Source: Desulforamulus putei DSM 12395 (lineage in GTDB: Bacteria > Bacillota > Desulfotomaculia > Desulfotomaculales > Desulfotomaculaceae). From it: 44,090 bases of DNA. The first letter of the stretch is position 1. The number at the start of each line of letters is the position of its first letter. The stretch lies in NCBI RefSeq assembly GCF_900129195.1, contig NZ_FQUY01000022.1:1-44090 (forward strand), written 5' to 3'. This document shows, one piece after another, positions 15,611 to 24,642 of this stretch. The notes below the pieces were generated by a model. It made no database searches. It saw only the letters and a program-made list of their open reading frames with translations, and was not told where the DNA came from. The translations under genes and the position numbers were made by a program.

Positions 15611-16180
15611 TTATAGCTTCATGTTTATGCCAGAGGATTGATCTTCATTTAGTTCAATTTCTATTTCCTTGGGATAGTAGGAGACATTTGCCGTGCCAAT
15701 GTTTTTCATAAGTGTGCTTGCTTTCTCGGCAGCTTCCTCATAAGTATCAAAGATTTGCACCTTTCCTTCCGATTTCAGCCAATCTTCAGCAGCGCCGAAG
15801 ATAGAGGCAGCACTGCGCTTTGCCCAAATTCCCCATCGCTTCATGTTCATCACTCCCTGAATTTTATTTGAATCTTGAAAAATAATTTTAATCCCGAGCC
15901 TTTCGGCTTCCTGAATTTCACGCCGCATACCCTCGGATATCCTATCACCGAACACCCACAGCTCAGAGCATAAGGCAAGAAGCTTAAGCCCCATTTTGAT
16001 TCCCAGCTCTCGTTCTGCTGGATTTGATTCACAGAGAAATCTCGTCAGCAGCAAATGTGGAGCCAGGGGAATTACGCCACAGTCTGCGGCATAGCGGCAG
16101 TATGCTATTGCCCTTTTGGTGTTATATTCAATATCTCCGGCATAGGGAGAACAAATATAGACCAGCTTCGTATCCGTCAT
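15611..16180 (-). CDS. Nucleoside deoxyribosyltransferase-like protein, Met-tailed
   Basis: 189 residues. The first 110 resemble DUF4406/nucleoside 2-deoxyribosyltransferase folds: YICSPYAGDIEYN at 8-20, GVIPLAPHLLL, and ISEGMRREIQEAERLGIKI, where the Glu of SEGM is at the usual catalytic place. The C-terminal 75 residues are a separate region (KRWGIWAKRSAASIFGAAED). The protein ends SSGINMKL, a full match to the shared tail. It overlaps the TrbL gene by four bases and is therefore co-translated with pore genes, although it looks soluble. A substrate cannot be named. Confidence 0.75.
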   Translation of the reverse strand: MTDTKLVYICSPYAGDIEYNTKRAIAYCRYAADCGVIPLAPHLLLTRFLCESNPAERELGIKMGLKLLALCSELWVFGDRISEGMRREIQEAERLGIKIIFQDSNKIQGVMNMKRWGIWAKRSAASIFGAAEDWLKSEGKVQIFDTYEEAAEKASTLMKNIGTANVSYYPKEIEIELNEDQSSGINMKL

Positions 16181-17037
16181 TTTGCCACCGCCCTTACCAC
16201 TGTGCGCGTAATGTTCATCGCAGTCTGCGCCGCATACATGGTACTCATGAGGTTGCCCCTGGTGCTGGTGTCAAGCCCGAACTGCCCGGCAATCCGTGGT
16301 ATCTCTGAAGCTGCAAGCATAAGGCCAAGGCCTAGAAGCATGTTGCTGTTAAACACCATGAGCCCTGCAATGAGGATGGTCGCCTGCAAAAATGCGGTCA
16401 GGCATAAGCCCACCACCTGTTTGCACCATGATACGAATCCGTCTATATATCCTCTGGGGACACTGAACATATACAAGCTGCCCACGGCAATCTGGATGAG
16501 CAGAATTCCCCCTCTCTTGAGGTTGGCAAAAAACACTTTGATTACCGCATAGCCCATGAGGATCAAACAGAATATCCCCATAATGGGACTGACTAAGACA
16601 TCGCCTATGCTGGCAAGGGCAGCGGCAGCCATGGTGCTGATGCTGCTGTCTGCCGCCGCAAGTCCTGTGATGCCGGATGTGAAGGCGCCCTGCAGGGTAA
16701 TCGCCAGCTTGTACAGTTCCACCGGCACAATGGTAAACAGGCTGACAGCCATAAAGCCTTTGATGGCATTTAAAGCTGTATCCTTGATGCTGCCCCTGCC
16801 GCTTTGGTATTCAATACCGCATTCAAAGGCGGAAACTACAAGCCCCGTCCCATAAAGCGCCCATGCAAGATAGGAGAAGAACAGCACGATGGCCTGCACC
16901 CAGCTCATCTCGAACAGCTCGGCTCCCATGTTGCCCATCATAGCGAAGAATTCACCAAGAAAGCCGATTATCTGAGCATAGATCCAGTCCATAATATGTC
17001 CGAGGACAGTGTCAGCAGCAAAATCCCATATGAACAT
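16177..17037 (-). CDS. TrbL/VirB6-type polytopic pore protein
   Basis: 286 residues with about six hydrophobic segments (for example VQAIVLFFSYLAWALYGTGL, MGIFCLILMGYAVIKVFF and TAFLQATILIAGLMVF). The size, topology and place between a VirB2-like small protein and PrgI/VirB3 fit the TrbL/VirB6 channel core of Firmicute ICEs. It ends in a segment rich in Ala and Thr (TAMNITRTVVRAVAK). The ribosome site AAAGGAGTGA lies 8-9 bases before the ATG. Confidence 0.85.
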   Translation of the reverse strand: MFIWDFAADTVLGHIMDWIYAQIIGFLGEFFAMMGNMGAELFEMSWVQAIVLFFSYLAWALYGTGLVVSAFECGIEYQSGRGSIKDTALNAIKGFMAVSLFTIVPVELYKLAITLQGAFTSGITGLAAADSSISTMAAAALASIGDVLVSPIMGIFCLILMGYAVIKVFFANLKRGGILLIQIAVGSLYMFSVPRGYIDGFVSWCKQVVGLCLTAFLQATILIAGLMVFNSNMLLGLGLMLAASEIPRIAGQFGLDTSTRGNLMSTMYAAQTAMNITRTVVRAVAK

Positions 17038-17110
17038 TTATAAGTTCACTCCTTTCGGAAAAGATTGAGAGCCTGCTCTTACACAGACTCCCTGCACAAT
17101 TTTGCTGCTG

Positions 17111-17452
17111 TTACATGCCAAGAATCTGCCAAATATAAAGAGGCGCTGTGAGGGTAAATATCAAGCAGGCGAAGAGAATAGCAGGAGCCGTCCACTCAAA
17201 CATTCCGTGTTTTCTATAGTCGAAGTACGCCATCCCCAGTTTGGCGAAGAAAAACACAGCAAGAATCAGGTCGATTGCAGGGAAAACGACCTTGTTGACC
17301 ACGGTTTTAATCTGCGCGGATGCGTCCTTCCATGTGCTTTCTATGGCTCCCGCAACATCGCCGGTAGGAGCGGCATAGGCGGTCATGCAGAAAACGCTGA
17401 TAAGGACAAGGGTGACGCAAAAAAGGTACAAGAACTTTTTCTTTTTTTTCAT
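17111..17452 (-). CDS. DUF3852-like small membrane protein (VirB2-like)
   Basis: 113 residues from the ATG at 17450-17452, which has AAAGGTGG 8 bases upstream; an in-frame GTG four codons earlier overlaps that site. A signal peptide with a Lys-rich start (MKKKKKFLYLF) ends near AYA, followed by two membrane segments (FPAIDLILAVFFFAKLGMAY and TAPAILFACLIFTLTAPLYI). The small size with signal peptide and two helices is the pattern of VirB2/TrbC pilin-type subunits, and it sits at the head of the pore genes. DUF3852 is recalled from similar ICEs; the pilin role is inference. Confidence 0.75.
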   Translation of the reverse strand: MKKKKKFLYLFCVTLVLISVFCMTAYAAPTGDVAGAIESTWKDASAQIKTVVNKVVFPAIDLILAVFFFAKLGMAYFDYRKHGMFEWTAPAILFACLIFTLTAPLYIWQILGM

Positions 17453-17490
17453 CAATTTTTCCACCTTTCATCCATTATTGCTGAAAAAGA

Positions 17491-17518
17491 AAAGACCGCA
17501 GGGCTTTTCACGCCTTGC
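17491..17518 (-). promoter_or_regulatory. Terminator-like hairpin before the VirB2-like gene
   Basis: The minus strand reads GCAAGGC, loop GTGAAAA, GCCCTGC with one mismatch, then a T-rich tail (CTTTTCTTTTTC) and the gene's ribosome site. It belongs to the GAAAAG-loop set. Confidence 0.55.
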
Positions 17519-17545
17519 GATCCTATTCTTTTTCTGATGATTTTT

Positions 17546-19237
17546 TTAAGGTTTTACGGGCGCGATGTGCCAGTCATCCCATAAGCTTCCGCTTATGTTC
17601 ACTGAGTCTGTTAGGTTCATAGAGAGCATCCCCTGCGGTGTCCAGCAGTCAATTAGGTACGTATACGGGGTGTAGCTTCCATCCGGCATCCAGATTGGGG
17701 TGAAATGGGTGCGCCGGTTGTAGGTTGAATATCTGTTCTTAGCAAACTCGAATTTGGCACTGTAGCCGCTGCTGGTTCTATCCAGCAACCGCCAGTAGTT
17801 TTGGTACTGGAATTCTGGGAAATAGGTCACAGCAGTCTGTGCGCCGGTCACTGCCCAGGACTGATTGGTGCTGACATTGGCAGACACGATTTGGTTGATG
17901 CCATATCCGCTTTTCATGGTTTTCCCCGATGCGGTTGGTGCTTTAGCATCGGGAATGATGCTCATGGAAGCTGAGAGATCTGCCCTGTAGGAGTCATAAT
18001 CAAACTCCCACCAGCCGTGATCGCACCAATAGCCTGAATCTTCGCCGGTGGAGTGCCACACCCAATACTCCTGCCACCAAGGACGCCACACGCCCCATGA
18101 GGTGGATGTTACCTGTGGGTTGCTCGGAACGCTCGGTTTAGAGTAGGAATCATTGCGATCATCCGCAACGGGGTTTGGCGGATCATTGCCCGACAGATCC
18201 ACAATATTGGCGGTGATGGTTCCTTGGCTTGCCCTGCCTCTGCCGGTTACGGACACAGTTATTGTCATGGTCTGCGGTGTGGAAGGTGTCGTCCAGCGCA
18301 CCCACACAAGCTGGCTGTCGCCATCCGGATAATATACGTTGTTTACCGTGTAGGTTTTGCCGCCGATGGTAAAGCGTACCGATACAGGATTGTCGGGATC
18401 AGCCTGGCCTCCGCTGACCGTGACCGAGGTGATGACCTCGGTATTAACACGATAAGTGTAATCGTAGCTGCTCACTTGGGGAGGCTCTGCCTCGCTGAAC
18501 CGTACAATGCCAAGGCCAAGGGAGGACTTTATATCCGCATTGGAAGCTTTTGATGTGGTGCTTCCCGACCACGCAGGATAGCCAAGATCAGGCGTTTCCA
18601 GAAACATGGCAAGGGGTAGATTTTGGTGTGAAAGAGAAGCCATTTTGCTTCTTAAACCGCCGCCGAGCTGCTCGTCATAAAGGGCAGCTTCTGTTGCAGT
18701 CACAGCAATCCTTACGCCTTGAAAGGTCATATACGCAACTGGCTCTAACAGTATTTTGTAGTCACCGCTGATGAGGGTGTCGTAATTGAAGCCGGTAACA
18801 TCGGCAATCCGCATCAGTGTATATTCCGAACAGAAATATCTCTTTATGGCTTCAATGTTTGCATTACCGCTGCCAGAACTGATAATTCTTGGAATCGCTT
18901 GTGCCGGATTGACATAGGTGTATGTTTGTGGATTAGGTGTCAGAGAAACACCTTTTGTATAAGATATTTTGCTGACTTTTCCAAAGTGTGCCTGGATGTT
19001 ATCGGGATTTTTGTTGGTAAAATCAATGGGTGTGGTGACCACCGCACGATCTCTTGCCCTCACAACCGTAACCCGCACACCCTCATCGCCAGGATTCCAA
19101 TAGTTTTCGCTGGTACCGCTGCCCATCCCGCCGCCTCCATGGTCAATGTTCCCTTCGCCCTCGGCATAGGCGGCGAGAGGAGACAGGAAGGTCACCAGCA
19201 AGGCCAACATAAAAAAAATACTAAGGTTTCGTTTCAT
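17546..19237 (-). CDS. Secreted Trp/Tyr-rich surface protein of the transfer region
   Basis: About 563 residues from the ATG at 19235-19237 (AAGGAGG upstream). The start MKRNLSIFFMLALLVTFLSP with a cleavage-like AYA shows a signal peptide; there is no anchor at the end. A Gly-rich stretch (HGGGGMGSG) follows. The middle has Ig-like beta segments (VSVRFTIGGKTYTVNNVYYP), then a striking Trp-rich patch (WGVWRPWWQEYWVW). I recognise no enzyme domain. The placement between pilus and pore genes suggests an extracellular part of the mating apparatus or an adhesin; that is inference. Confidence 0.75.
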   Translation of the reverse strand: MKRNLSIFFMLALLVTFLSPLAAYAEGEGNIDHGGGGMGSGTSENYWNPGDEGVRVTVVRARDRAVVTTPIDFTNKNPDNIQAHFGKVSKISYTKGVSLTPNPQTYTYVNPAQAIPRIISSGSGNANIEAIKRYFCSEYTLMRIADVTGFNYDTLISGDYKILLEPVAYMTFQGVRIAVTATEAALYDEQLGGGLRSKMASLSHQNLPLAMFLETPDLGYPAWSGSTTSKASNADIKSSLGLGIVRFSEAEPPQVSSYDYTYRVNTEVITSVTVSGGQADPDNPVSVRFTIGGKTYTVNNVYYPDGDSQLVWVRWTTPSTPQTMTITVSVTGRGRASQGTITANIVDLSGNDPPNPVADDRNDSYSKPSVPSNPQVTSTSWGVWRPWWQEYWVWHSTGEDSGYWCDHGWWEFDYDSYRADLSASMSIIPDAKAPTASGKTMKSGYGINQIVSANVSTNQSWAVTGAQTAVTYFPEFQYQNYWRLLDRTSSGYSAKFEFAKNRYSTYNRRTHFTPIWMPDGSYTPYTYLIDCWTPQGMLSMNLTDSVNISGSLWDDWHIAPVKP

Positions 19238-19255
19238 AAAGACCTCCTTAAACAG

Positions 19256-19287
19256 CAAGAAGCACAACATTTCTGCTGCGCTTCTTG
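19256..19287 (-). promoter_or_regulatory. Hairpin just upstream of the surface-protein ribosome site
   Basis: 11-bp arms CAAGAAGCGCA and TGTGCTTCTTG (one G-U pair) end seven bases before AAGGAGG. The T-run is short. It matches the pattern of hairpins preceding other ICE genes. Confidence 0.55.
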
Positions 19288-19312
19288 GAGTACTTTATTC
19301 TAATTTGATGGG

Positions 19313-19870
19313 CTAATCCATTTTTCCAACTTGTTTATTGATATCACCATCACCGTCTACTGTTGTACCCGAACCTCCTGTTTCAGTTACCCATCCGAAG
19401 CCGGGAAGATAAACCTTGCCGTCTTTTTTCTCACCGCCCTGCGGCTCACCGGTCTGCGTGGTATTTGGTTTTTTTACACTGTCATGGTCTACCGCTTTCA
19501 CATTGTCAACCTTTTCTCCGTTGGGCTTTTGGGTTTTGTCGGTCTTTTGGCTCTCTGTCGGCGCTGCCGGTTTGGTCACTTCCGGCTGCAGGTTCTGTAC
19601 CGGCTGATCGGTCTTAGCCGCTGTGTCATCGGTCGGCGCTGCAACCGGTTCGTTGGCCTGGATGACCACTTCTTTTTCTTCTGCCTTATCACCGGTGTCG
19701 ATGGCTGGATTGTTCTCATTATCTGTAACTGCAGTCGGCGAAGCTATCACATCATCCACCGGTGTTTGCGTCTTAAATTGAGAGGATATTGCAATAACCA
19801 GCGCCACGCACACAATGCCAAGTCCGGCGATGGTCAGCCATTTCTTTGTCTTGTCAGTTATATTCTTCAT
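19313..19870 (-). CDS. Membrane-anchored disordered protein (DUF6550-like)
   Basis: 185 residues. One N-terminal membrane segment (WLTIAGLGIVCVALVIAIS, about 11-29) is followed by roughly 120 residues of low-complexity Thr/Pro/Lys/Asp sequence and a short ordered end (KVYLPGFGWVTETGG). Topology suggests an extracytoplasmic stalk or spacer. It sits between the secreted protein and the Tad pseudopilins. DUF6550 is a recollection from similar ICEs, not a verified match. Confidence 0.7.
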   Translation of the reverse strand: MKNITDKTKKWLTIAGLGIVCVALVIAISSQFKTQTPVDDVIASPTAVTDNENNPAIDTGDKAEEKEVVIQANEPVAAPTDDTAAKTDQPVQNLQPEVTKPAAPTESQKTDKTQKPNGEKVDNVKAVDHDSVKKPNTTQTGEPQGGEKKDGKVYLPGFGWVTETGGSGTTVDGDGDINKQVGKMD

Positions 19871-19960
19871 AAGAGATTACCTCCTTGTCTATTTTTTACA
19901 GTTCCTTACAAGCCACCCTACCACAAGAGTTTTCAAAAGTCTATTACAACTCTGAAACAG

Positions 19961-20506
19961 TTAAAATAGAGGCATATATTTCGCCTGCACCTTAAGGTTC
20001 ATCCGCATCGGCGGCAGGGATTTGCCGCCAAAGGACACCGGAACCTCCAGCCGGATCACCGCATCGGCGAGAAGGCCCTGCGCACTATCGGAGTCGGAGG
20101 GTGCAAGGGGCACATTAGTAATATCGACGGATAAACCGGAGAGCTTGAATTCCACCGCTTCGCCTGCGTATTTCACATGATAGCCGCCGTTTTTTTGCAA
20201 GCCAAGGGTATTGTCAAGATACTCATAAATATCGCCGTAGTCAATGCTGCCCTCCCATGAGGAACCGCTTGGCTTATACCCTCCTGCATAGCCCTCCCGA
20301 ACGCCGTGGTAAACATCATCATAGTTGTCGTTAACTGTCGAAATGATGGCAGACTGCACCGCATCCCGAACACCAGAGGCGATGATCATGAGCCTCATGT
20401 ATTCGGATATTCCGCACAGGATGATGACAAGCGCGAGAGTTATGGCAACAACCAATGGGAATGACGATCCTTTTTTTTCCTTTAGTATACCATATAATTT
20501 TGTCAT
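19961..20506 (-). CDS. TadE/TadF-like pseudopilin
   Basis: 181 residues from the ATG at 20504-20506. A type IV pilin-like start (KEKKGSSFPLVVAITLALVI) places a hydrophobic helix after a short basic leader. The rest is an extracytoplasmic beta-rich domain ending in VPVSFGGKSLPPMRMNLKVQ. It overlaps the DUF4320-like gene by four bases. TadE/F pseudopilins help assemble the Flp pilus. Confidence 0.75.
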   Translation of the reverse strand: MTKLYGILKEKKGSSFPLVVAITLALVIILCGISEYMRLMIIASGVRDAVQSAIISTVNDNYDDVYHGVREGYAGGYKPSGSSWEGSIDYGDIYEYLDNTLGLQKNGGYHVKYAGEAVEFKLSGLSVDITNVPLAPSDSDSAQGLLADAVIRLEVPVSFGGKSLPPMRMNLKVQAKYMPLF

Positions 20507-20901
20507 TTTTTCCAATACACCTCGCTTTTGCCTGTCGCCTGTGCGGTCAGAGTAATGGGAAAGGAGCCGAAACCGCCAAAGAGTCCGATGTCGGTCTGCA
20601 TGGAAACGGTCACCGTGAACTCTTCATTGAGCTGGATTTTGCCGGTCTTTGACCAGGAAATGGCGGGATCAAGTCCTGTTTTTTCCCGCAACACCTGCGC
20701 CCGCATGCTGGTTTCGCTGCCGACCCTGCCTGCAATCTCCGCTTCTCTGCAAAGTTCTGAGGCAAAGGTGTCAAGTTGGCTCTTGGCGATGTAGACCGGA
20801 AATACCTTGACGGCAAGAGCAATGACAAGCATGGCGCAAAGTACCAGTATCGCCACATCGATGTAGCCCTCCCCGCCCTTGGTTTTCAGGATTTTCAGCA
20901 C
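20503..20901 (-). CDS. DUF4320-like TadE-type pseudopilin
   Basis: 132 residues. The start LKILKTKGGEGYIDVAILVL has the Gly-Glu processing-site look of pseudopilins (GGEGYIDVA), followed by a hydrophobic helix (12-32) and a beta-rich domain. I recall DUF4320 proteins at this place in Clostridia ICEs. It is coupled by overlap to the neighbours on both sides. Confidence 0.75.
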   Translation of the reverse strand: MLKILKTKGGEGYIDVAILVLCAMLVIALAVKVFPVYIAKSQLDTFASELCREAEIAGRVGSETSMRAQVLREKTGLDPAISWSKTGKIQLNEEFTVTVSMQTDIGLFGGFGSFPITLTAQATGKSEVYWKK

Positions 20902-21260
20902 ATTCGCACCCCCTCGTGCTTAGGCTCCATTAGATCATCCTCCATCGGATAGTCCTGTTCGATATCCTTCTTGTCACAGATGTCATTAATCAGAGTCTCT
21001 AAGGCATAAGACAGGTCATTCTCCATAATCAGGCACTGGTCATGGAGAACCATCAGTGGTTGTTTAAATTTCAGCAGGTATTCCAATTGGTGATTTTCCA
21101 TGGGAACACCGGATTTTAAGGCTTTATAAATCTGACGTACTGCGCTGATTTCCTCAGACAAATTTATTAATTCTTCTTTCTCCTTGCTCATCAGATCATC
21201 AAGGTATTTCTTGTAATTATCCTTAATTTTTTCTTGAAACTTTATATTCAAATCATCCAT
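20895..21260 (-). CDS. Helical soluble protein of unknown function (121 aa)
   Basis: 121 residues, mostly helical and charged, without membrane segments. Its central part (SGVPMENHQLEYLLKFKQPL) loosely resembles DUF3848-type ICE proteins, which I would not assert. The C-terminus HEGVRMC is a short form of the shared tail (G-V-x-M-x). It overlaps the DUF4320-like gene by seven bases and follows TadC by 18, so it is expressed with the pilus genes although it does not look like a pilus part. Confidence 0.6.
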   Translation of the reverse strand: MDDLNIKFQEKIKDNYKKYLDDLMSKEKEELINLSEEISAVRQIYKALKSGVPMENHQLEYLLKFKQPLMVLHDQCLIMENDLSYALETLINDICDKKDIEQDYPMEDDLMEPKHEGVRMC

Positions 21261-21278
21261 TTTCTAAAGCCTCCTTTT

Positions 21279-22151
21279 CTAAAACATCCCGCCGAGGGAC
21301 TTAATGATCTCATAGCCAATGATGGCGAGATAGGTAAACAGGAAGCATATCAGCATAATGAAGGAGAAAATCCGGATTTTGGGCGGTATCTTCTGCGCCT
21401 CACCCTTGAGTCTTTGCAGCTCCAGCACCTTAAAATCATGGGCGAGCATCTGAAAATAAATCGCGCCGTCATCGCCGCGCAGAACACCAATGAGTCCGCG
21501 CACTACATCAGAGAGTTGCGGTGAATTGAGCCTTGCCTCGAACCGCGTGAGTGCTGCCTCGTAACTTGATGAGCGCATGTCTGCAGTCACGATGTCCAGT
21601 TCACTTGCAAAAGCAGCGCCTGCATTTTTCTTAAAATTCTCCAGAATGGACAGCACATCGCGGCTGCTTTTCAGCGACTGTTCGATGGTCGCCACGAACC
21701 TTGGCAGCTCGCTTTCGATCTGCTCTCGTTTGACCTTCAGCTGCTCATCCGCTTTTCTGGTTTCCTTGAAATAGACCAGCACGGCGAGCAGCACCATCAC
21801 CAGGGAAAGCAGCGGGAACAAGAACAGGCAGGGTATCACGCCAAGGAGGATCGCTCCTGCTTTGACGAAGGCATACGCAAGGTAAACCTCCGGTGTCATA
21901 CTGATACCCGCCGCTTTGAGGACGTTGGACATGCGGCTTTTGCGGTACTCATCCAGGCGAATAAATCTTGACAGCCTGACAGCGCCGGACATGAAATACG
22001 CATCCACGGTTTTGGCAGCCTTTTTGTCCTGCTTACCGGCACTGAGCATGGCCTTGGCTGCTCCCATGGTCGGCAGCTTGAGCACATCCGCGAGAATAAA
22101 AAACAGCCCTGCCGCAAGCAGGACTGCAAATAAAAATAATAGTATCAACAT
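21279..22151 (-). CDS. tadC: TadC-like pilus inner-membrane platform protein
   Basis: 290 residues with an N-terminal membrane helix (2-22), a pair of helices near 90-130, a cytoplasmic T2SSF-type domain (IESELPRFVATIEQSLKSSR) and a C-terminal helix (IRIFSFIMLICFLFTYLAII). This is the layout of TadB/TadC platform proteins, which form the membrane base of the Flp pilus. It lies five bases after TadB. Confidence 0.82.
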   Translation of the reverse strand: MLILLFLFAVLLAAGLFFILADVLKLPTMGAAKAMLSAGKQDKKAAKTVDAYFMSGAVRLSRFIRLDEYRKSRMSNVLKAAGISMTPEVYLAYAFVKAGAILLGVIPCLFLFPLLSLVMVLLAVLVYFKETRKADEQLKVKREQIESELPRFVATIEQSLKSSRDVLSILENFKKNAGAAFASELDIVTADMRSSSYEAALTRFEARLNSPQLSDVVRGLIGVLRGDDGAIYFQMLAHDFKVLELQRLKGEAQKIPPKIRIFSFIMLICFLFTYLAIIGYEIIKSLGGMF

Positions 22152-22156
22152 GTATG

Positions 22157-23086
22157 CTACCTCCTGTACTCAATGGGCTTAGTCAGCTTAATGACAAAGG
22201 CGGTGGAAATAAAAATTGCCGCCGCACACATGGCAAGGACAAGCTGCCCCACAAAAGTGTGCATTAACGTGTCATACCACGACTTATTGAGGAAATACAT
22301 CAAGGGGATATTGCCCATGACAAGGAGCGCCATGATAATGAATTCCTTGCGAGGCTCGAACACGAGATATTCCAACTCCGCGTTGACAATTCGCATATCC
22401 GAGAGCTTGCTGACAATGGGGGTCAGCGTTGTCTTGAGGCTCCGGTCATACTGGCAGGCGGCAATGGCATCACACCACTCGCGGAACACTTCGTTGTCAA
22501 TCTTGGTCTTCATAGTTTTCAGTGCCGCATCCACATCGGGGTTGATGAGCCTCACCTGTGTCAGAAACCCGGCAAATACATTGCGCACCGGCGGGTTTAA
22601 GTATTGCATATTTTCCTCCACGGCGGTCACAATGTCCTCGTTTCGCAGGTAGGCCGTGGTGATGATGGACAGCGCGGTTTCCAACTCTGCAGCAATATTC
22701 TTTTTGTAGTGGGTGACAGTCAGCTTGATATACCAAAACGGCAGGAACATCAGGCCCAGCGCAAGGACAGGGACGAGGAACACATTCTGCAGCAGAATGG
22801 CAATACTTACGCCTATAGCGAACAACAAGAGCGAACAAGCACAGATCAGGGAGAAGCGGCTGCTTCGTCCGGTCAGCGCGAGAATTTCCTGCGCTTCTAT
22901 AATCTCCCTGCGGAGGAAGGAAGGGCGCTTGCGCTTGGTGGCCTCGTTGATTTCATCCTTGATGCTTTTGGGTCTTTTAATCAAAAAGCTGAACAGGCCG
23001 TCCGTGAACGCTATGGGCGAGATTCCAAGCAAGATAAAAGCACCGGCAATCATGCCGATGCAGGCGATGAGCTGAATAAAAGTCAT
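22157..23086 (-). CDS. tadB: TadB-like pilus inner-membrane platform protein
   Basis: 309 residues. Membrane helices lie near 5-25, 85-120, 255-272 and 278-300. The T2SSF-like domain includes AAELETALSIITTAYLRNED and a conserved-looking FREWCDAIAACQYDRSLKTT. It overlaps the TadA ATPase gene by four bases, as in known tad clusters, and partners TadC in the pilus platform. Confidence 0.82.
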   Translation of the reverse strand: MTFIQLIACIGMIAGAFILLGISPIAFTDGLFSFLIKRPKSIKDEINEATKRKRPSFLRREIIEAQEILALTGRSSRFSLICACSLLLFAIGVSIAILLQNVFLVPVLALGLMFLPFWYIKLTVTHYKKNIAAELETALSIITTAYLRNEDIVTAVEENMQYLNPPVRNVFAGFLTQVRLINPDVDAALKTMKTKIDNEVFREWCDAIAACQYDRSLKTTLTPIVSKLSDMRIVNAELEYLVFEPRKEFIIMALLVMGNIPLMYFLNKSWYDTLMHTFVGQLVLAMCAAAIFISTAFVIKLTKPIEYRR

Positions 23087-24642
23087 TTTTCAATCACTTC
23101 CTCTTTTTTCTCATTTAATTCGCTGGAGGATGAGCTGCTGTTGTGCAATATCTCGGTACGCAAAATGGGTGCAGCAGAAAGGTTCTGTGCCAGATCATCC
23201 TGCCCTTTCGTAATTTTCTTCAGTGTCTCCTGCGGCATGCCGTTTTCCAGGAAGCGCTTTTGCAGGCTCTTGGAGATGGTATTCTCCTTCCGATGGCTGC
23301 CGCTAATGATGAAACGGTCGCCTTCCATGCGGCTCTCCGTGATGTGGAACCGGTATAAGGTGCGGAAGTTGCGTGTGCCATCAGGCAGGATTTCACACTC
23401 CATGATTTCCATGATCTTGCGCTGCTTATTCTCCAGCTGCTTGGTGAACACAACAATCGGAAACGCCTCGGTCACAAGGGACATGAGGGTATCGTCCGCA
23501 ATATCGTATTTCCGTTTGCACAGCGTGGCCATCCTGCGCCATGTGGCTTCACAGGAATTGGAGTGGATGGTGGTCAGCACCGTGTGGCCGGTACGGGCGG
23601 ATTCCTGGGCGGTGTATGCTTCTGCAGAGCGCATCTCGCCCACGCAGATAACCTCCGGATTGAAGCGCAGCGCCATATCCAGGAGCATATCCTGATCAAT
23701 GTTCTGCTTCTCGTTATCACTGGAGCGTGTCAAGGTATGGATAACGCTGTTGACCACCTTGCCGTCCTTTTTTCGCACCAGTGCCAGCTCACGGGAGCCG
23801 TTTTCAATCGTAAAGATACGCTTGTTGTCCGGAATGGTGGTCAGCAACCAGCCGGCCACCGTAGTCTTGCCGGAGCTGGTCGCGCCAGCCACACACACCG
23901 AAATGCCGTACCGAAGGCATTCCGCCAGGAAGTCCAGCATCTCGTCGGTTGCTGTGCCGCCCTTTACAAAGTCAGCTTTCTCCATGTTCTGCGGATTCAC
24001 AATACGGATGGAGGCCGCCACACCTACATCCTCGTCCACGAGGGGTGTTTTCAGCACGGCGATGCGGATATTTTTGCTCAAATGTCCCAAGATAGCGGGA
24101 CTGGCATTGTCCAGCACCATGCCTGACACATGGAGCATACGGCGGATTACGTTGATGGCGTGTTCGGGAGAGTCAAAGTGTTCGTCAAGCTTGACTGTAG
24201 TGCCATTGCTGTACTGGACCTCAATGTCATTCCAGGCGTTGATGTCAATTTCCTCAATCCCTGCGCCGAAGATGTATTTAGTGAGAAATGAGAACTCGGC
24301 CATTTCGGTATAGAGGGCATCAACGAGCTGCTGGTCGGTCATCCCCTTTACGGCGATGCGGCAATCCATCAAGTACTTGCTGATGTACCGCTTGACCTGT
24401 GTTTTAACCTCATCTTTTCCCCCATTGAGAATGAGGGTGGAATACTTGCTGGAGATATACTCCTGCACTTCGCGCAAAACAGTGCCAAAATCCTTGGAGT
24501 TGTTATTTGGCGCAAAAAACAGGTTGTGGTTATGGGCTGCATTCATAGGCCGGATAGTTTGCGGCGATTCTACCGCAAGCACTTCTGCACTTCTTACCTG
24601 GAACTTTTCAAGGGTTCTTTGCTTACGTTTTTTGCTTTTCAT
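23083..24642 (-). CDS. tadA: TadA/CpaF-type pilus assembly ATPase
   Basis: 519 residues of a type II/IV secretion ATPase. Walker A GATSSGKT is at 253-260; a Walker B region EVICVGEMRSAEAYTAQESA and the His-box GHTVLTTIHSNS follow. The N-terminal GAGIEEIDINAWNDIEVQYS is typical of CpaF. CpaF powers Flp pilus extension (and in some systems retraction) at the cytoplasmic face. It is coupled by four-base overlaps to CpaE and TadB. Confidence 0.93.
   Translation of the reverse strand: MKSKKRKQRTLEKFQVRSAEVLAVESPQTIRPMNAAHNHNLFFAPNNNSKDFGTVLREVQEYISSKYSTLILNGGKDEVKTQVKRYISKYLMDCRIAVKGMTDQQLVDALYTEMAEFSFLTKYIFGAGIEEIDINAWNDIEVQYSNGTTVKLDEHFDSPEHAINVIRRMLHVSGMVLDNASPAILGHLSKNIRIAVLKTPLVDEDVGVAASIRIVNPQNMEKADFVKGGTATDEMLDFLAECLRYGISVCVAGATSSGKTTVAGWLLTTIPDNKRIFTIENGSRELALVRKKDGKVVNSVIHTLTRSSDNEKQNIDQDMLLDMALRFNPEVICVGEMRSAEAYTAQESARTGHTVLTTIHSNSCEATWRRMATLCKRKYDIADDTLMSLVTEAFPIVVFTKQLENKQRKIMEIMECEILPDGTRNFRTLYRFHITESRMEGDRFIISGSHRKENTISKSLQKRFLENGMPQETLKKITKGQDDLAQNLSAAPILRTEILHNSSSSSSELNEKKEEVIEK

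Noticed and set aside
22604-23695. Long plus-strand open frame opposite tadB and tadA
   Set aside because: Shadow of two strongly supported genes; composition is not protein-like.
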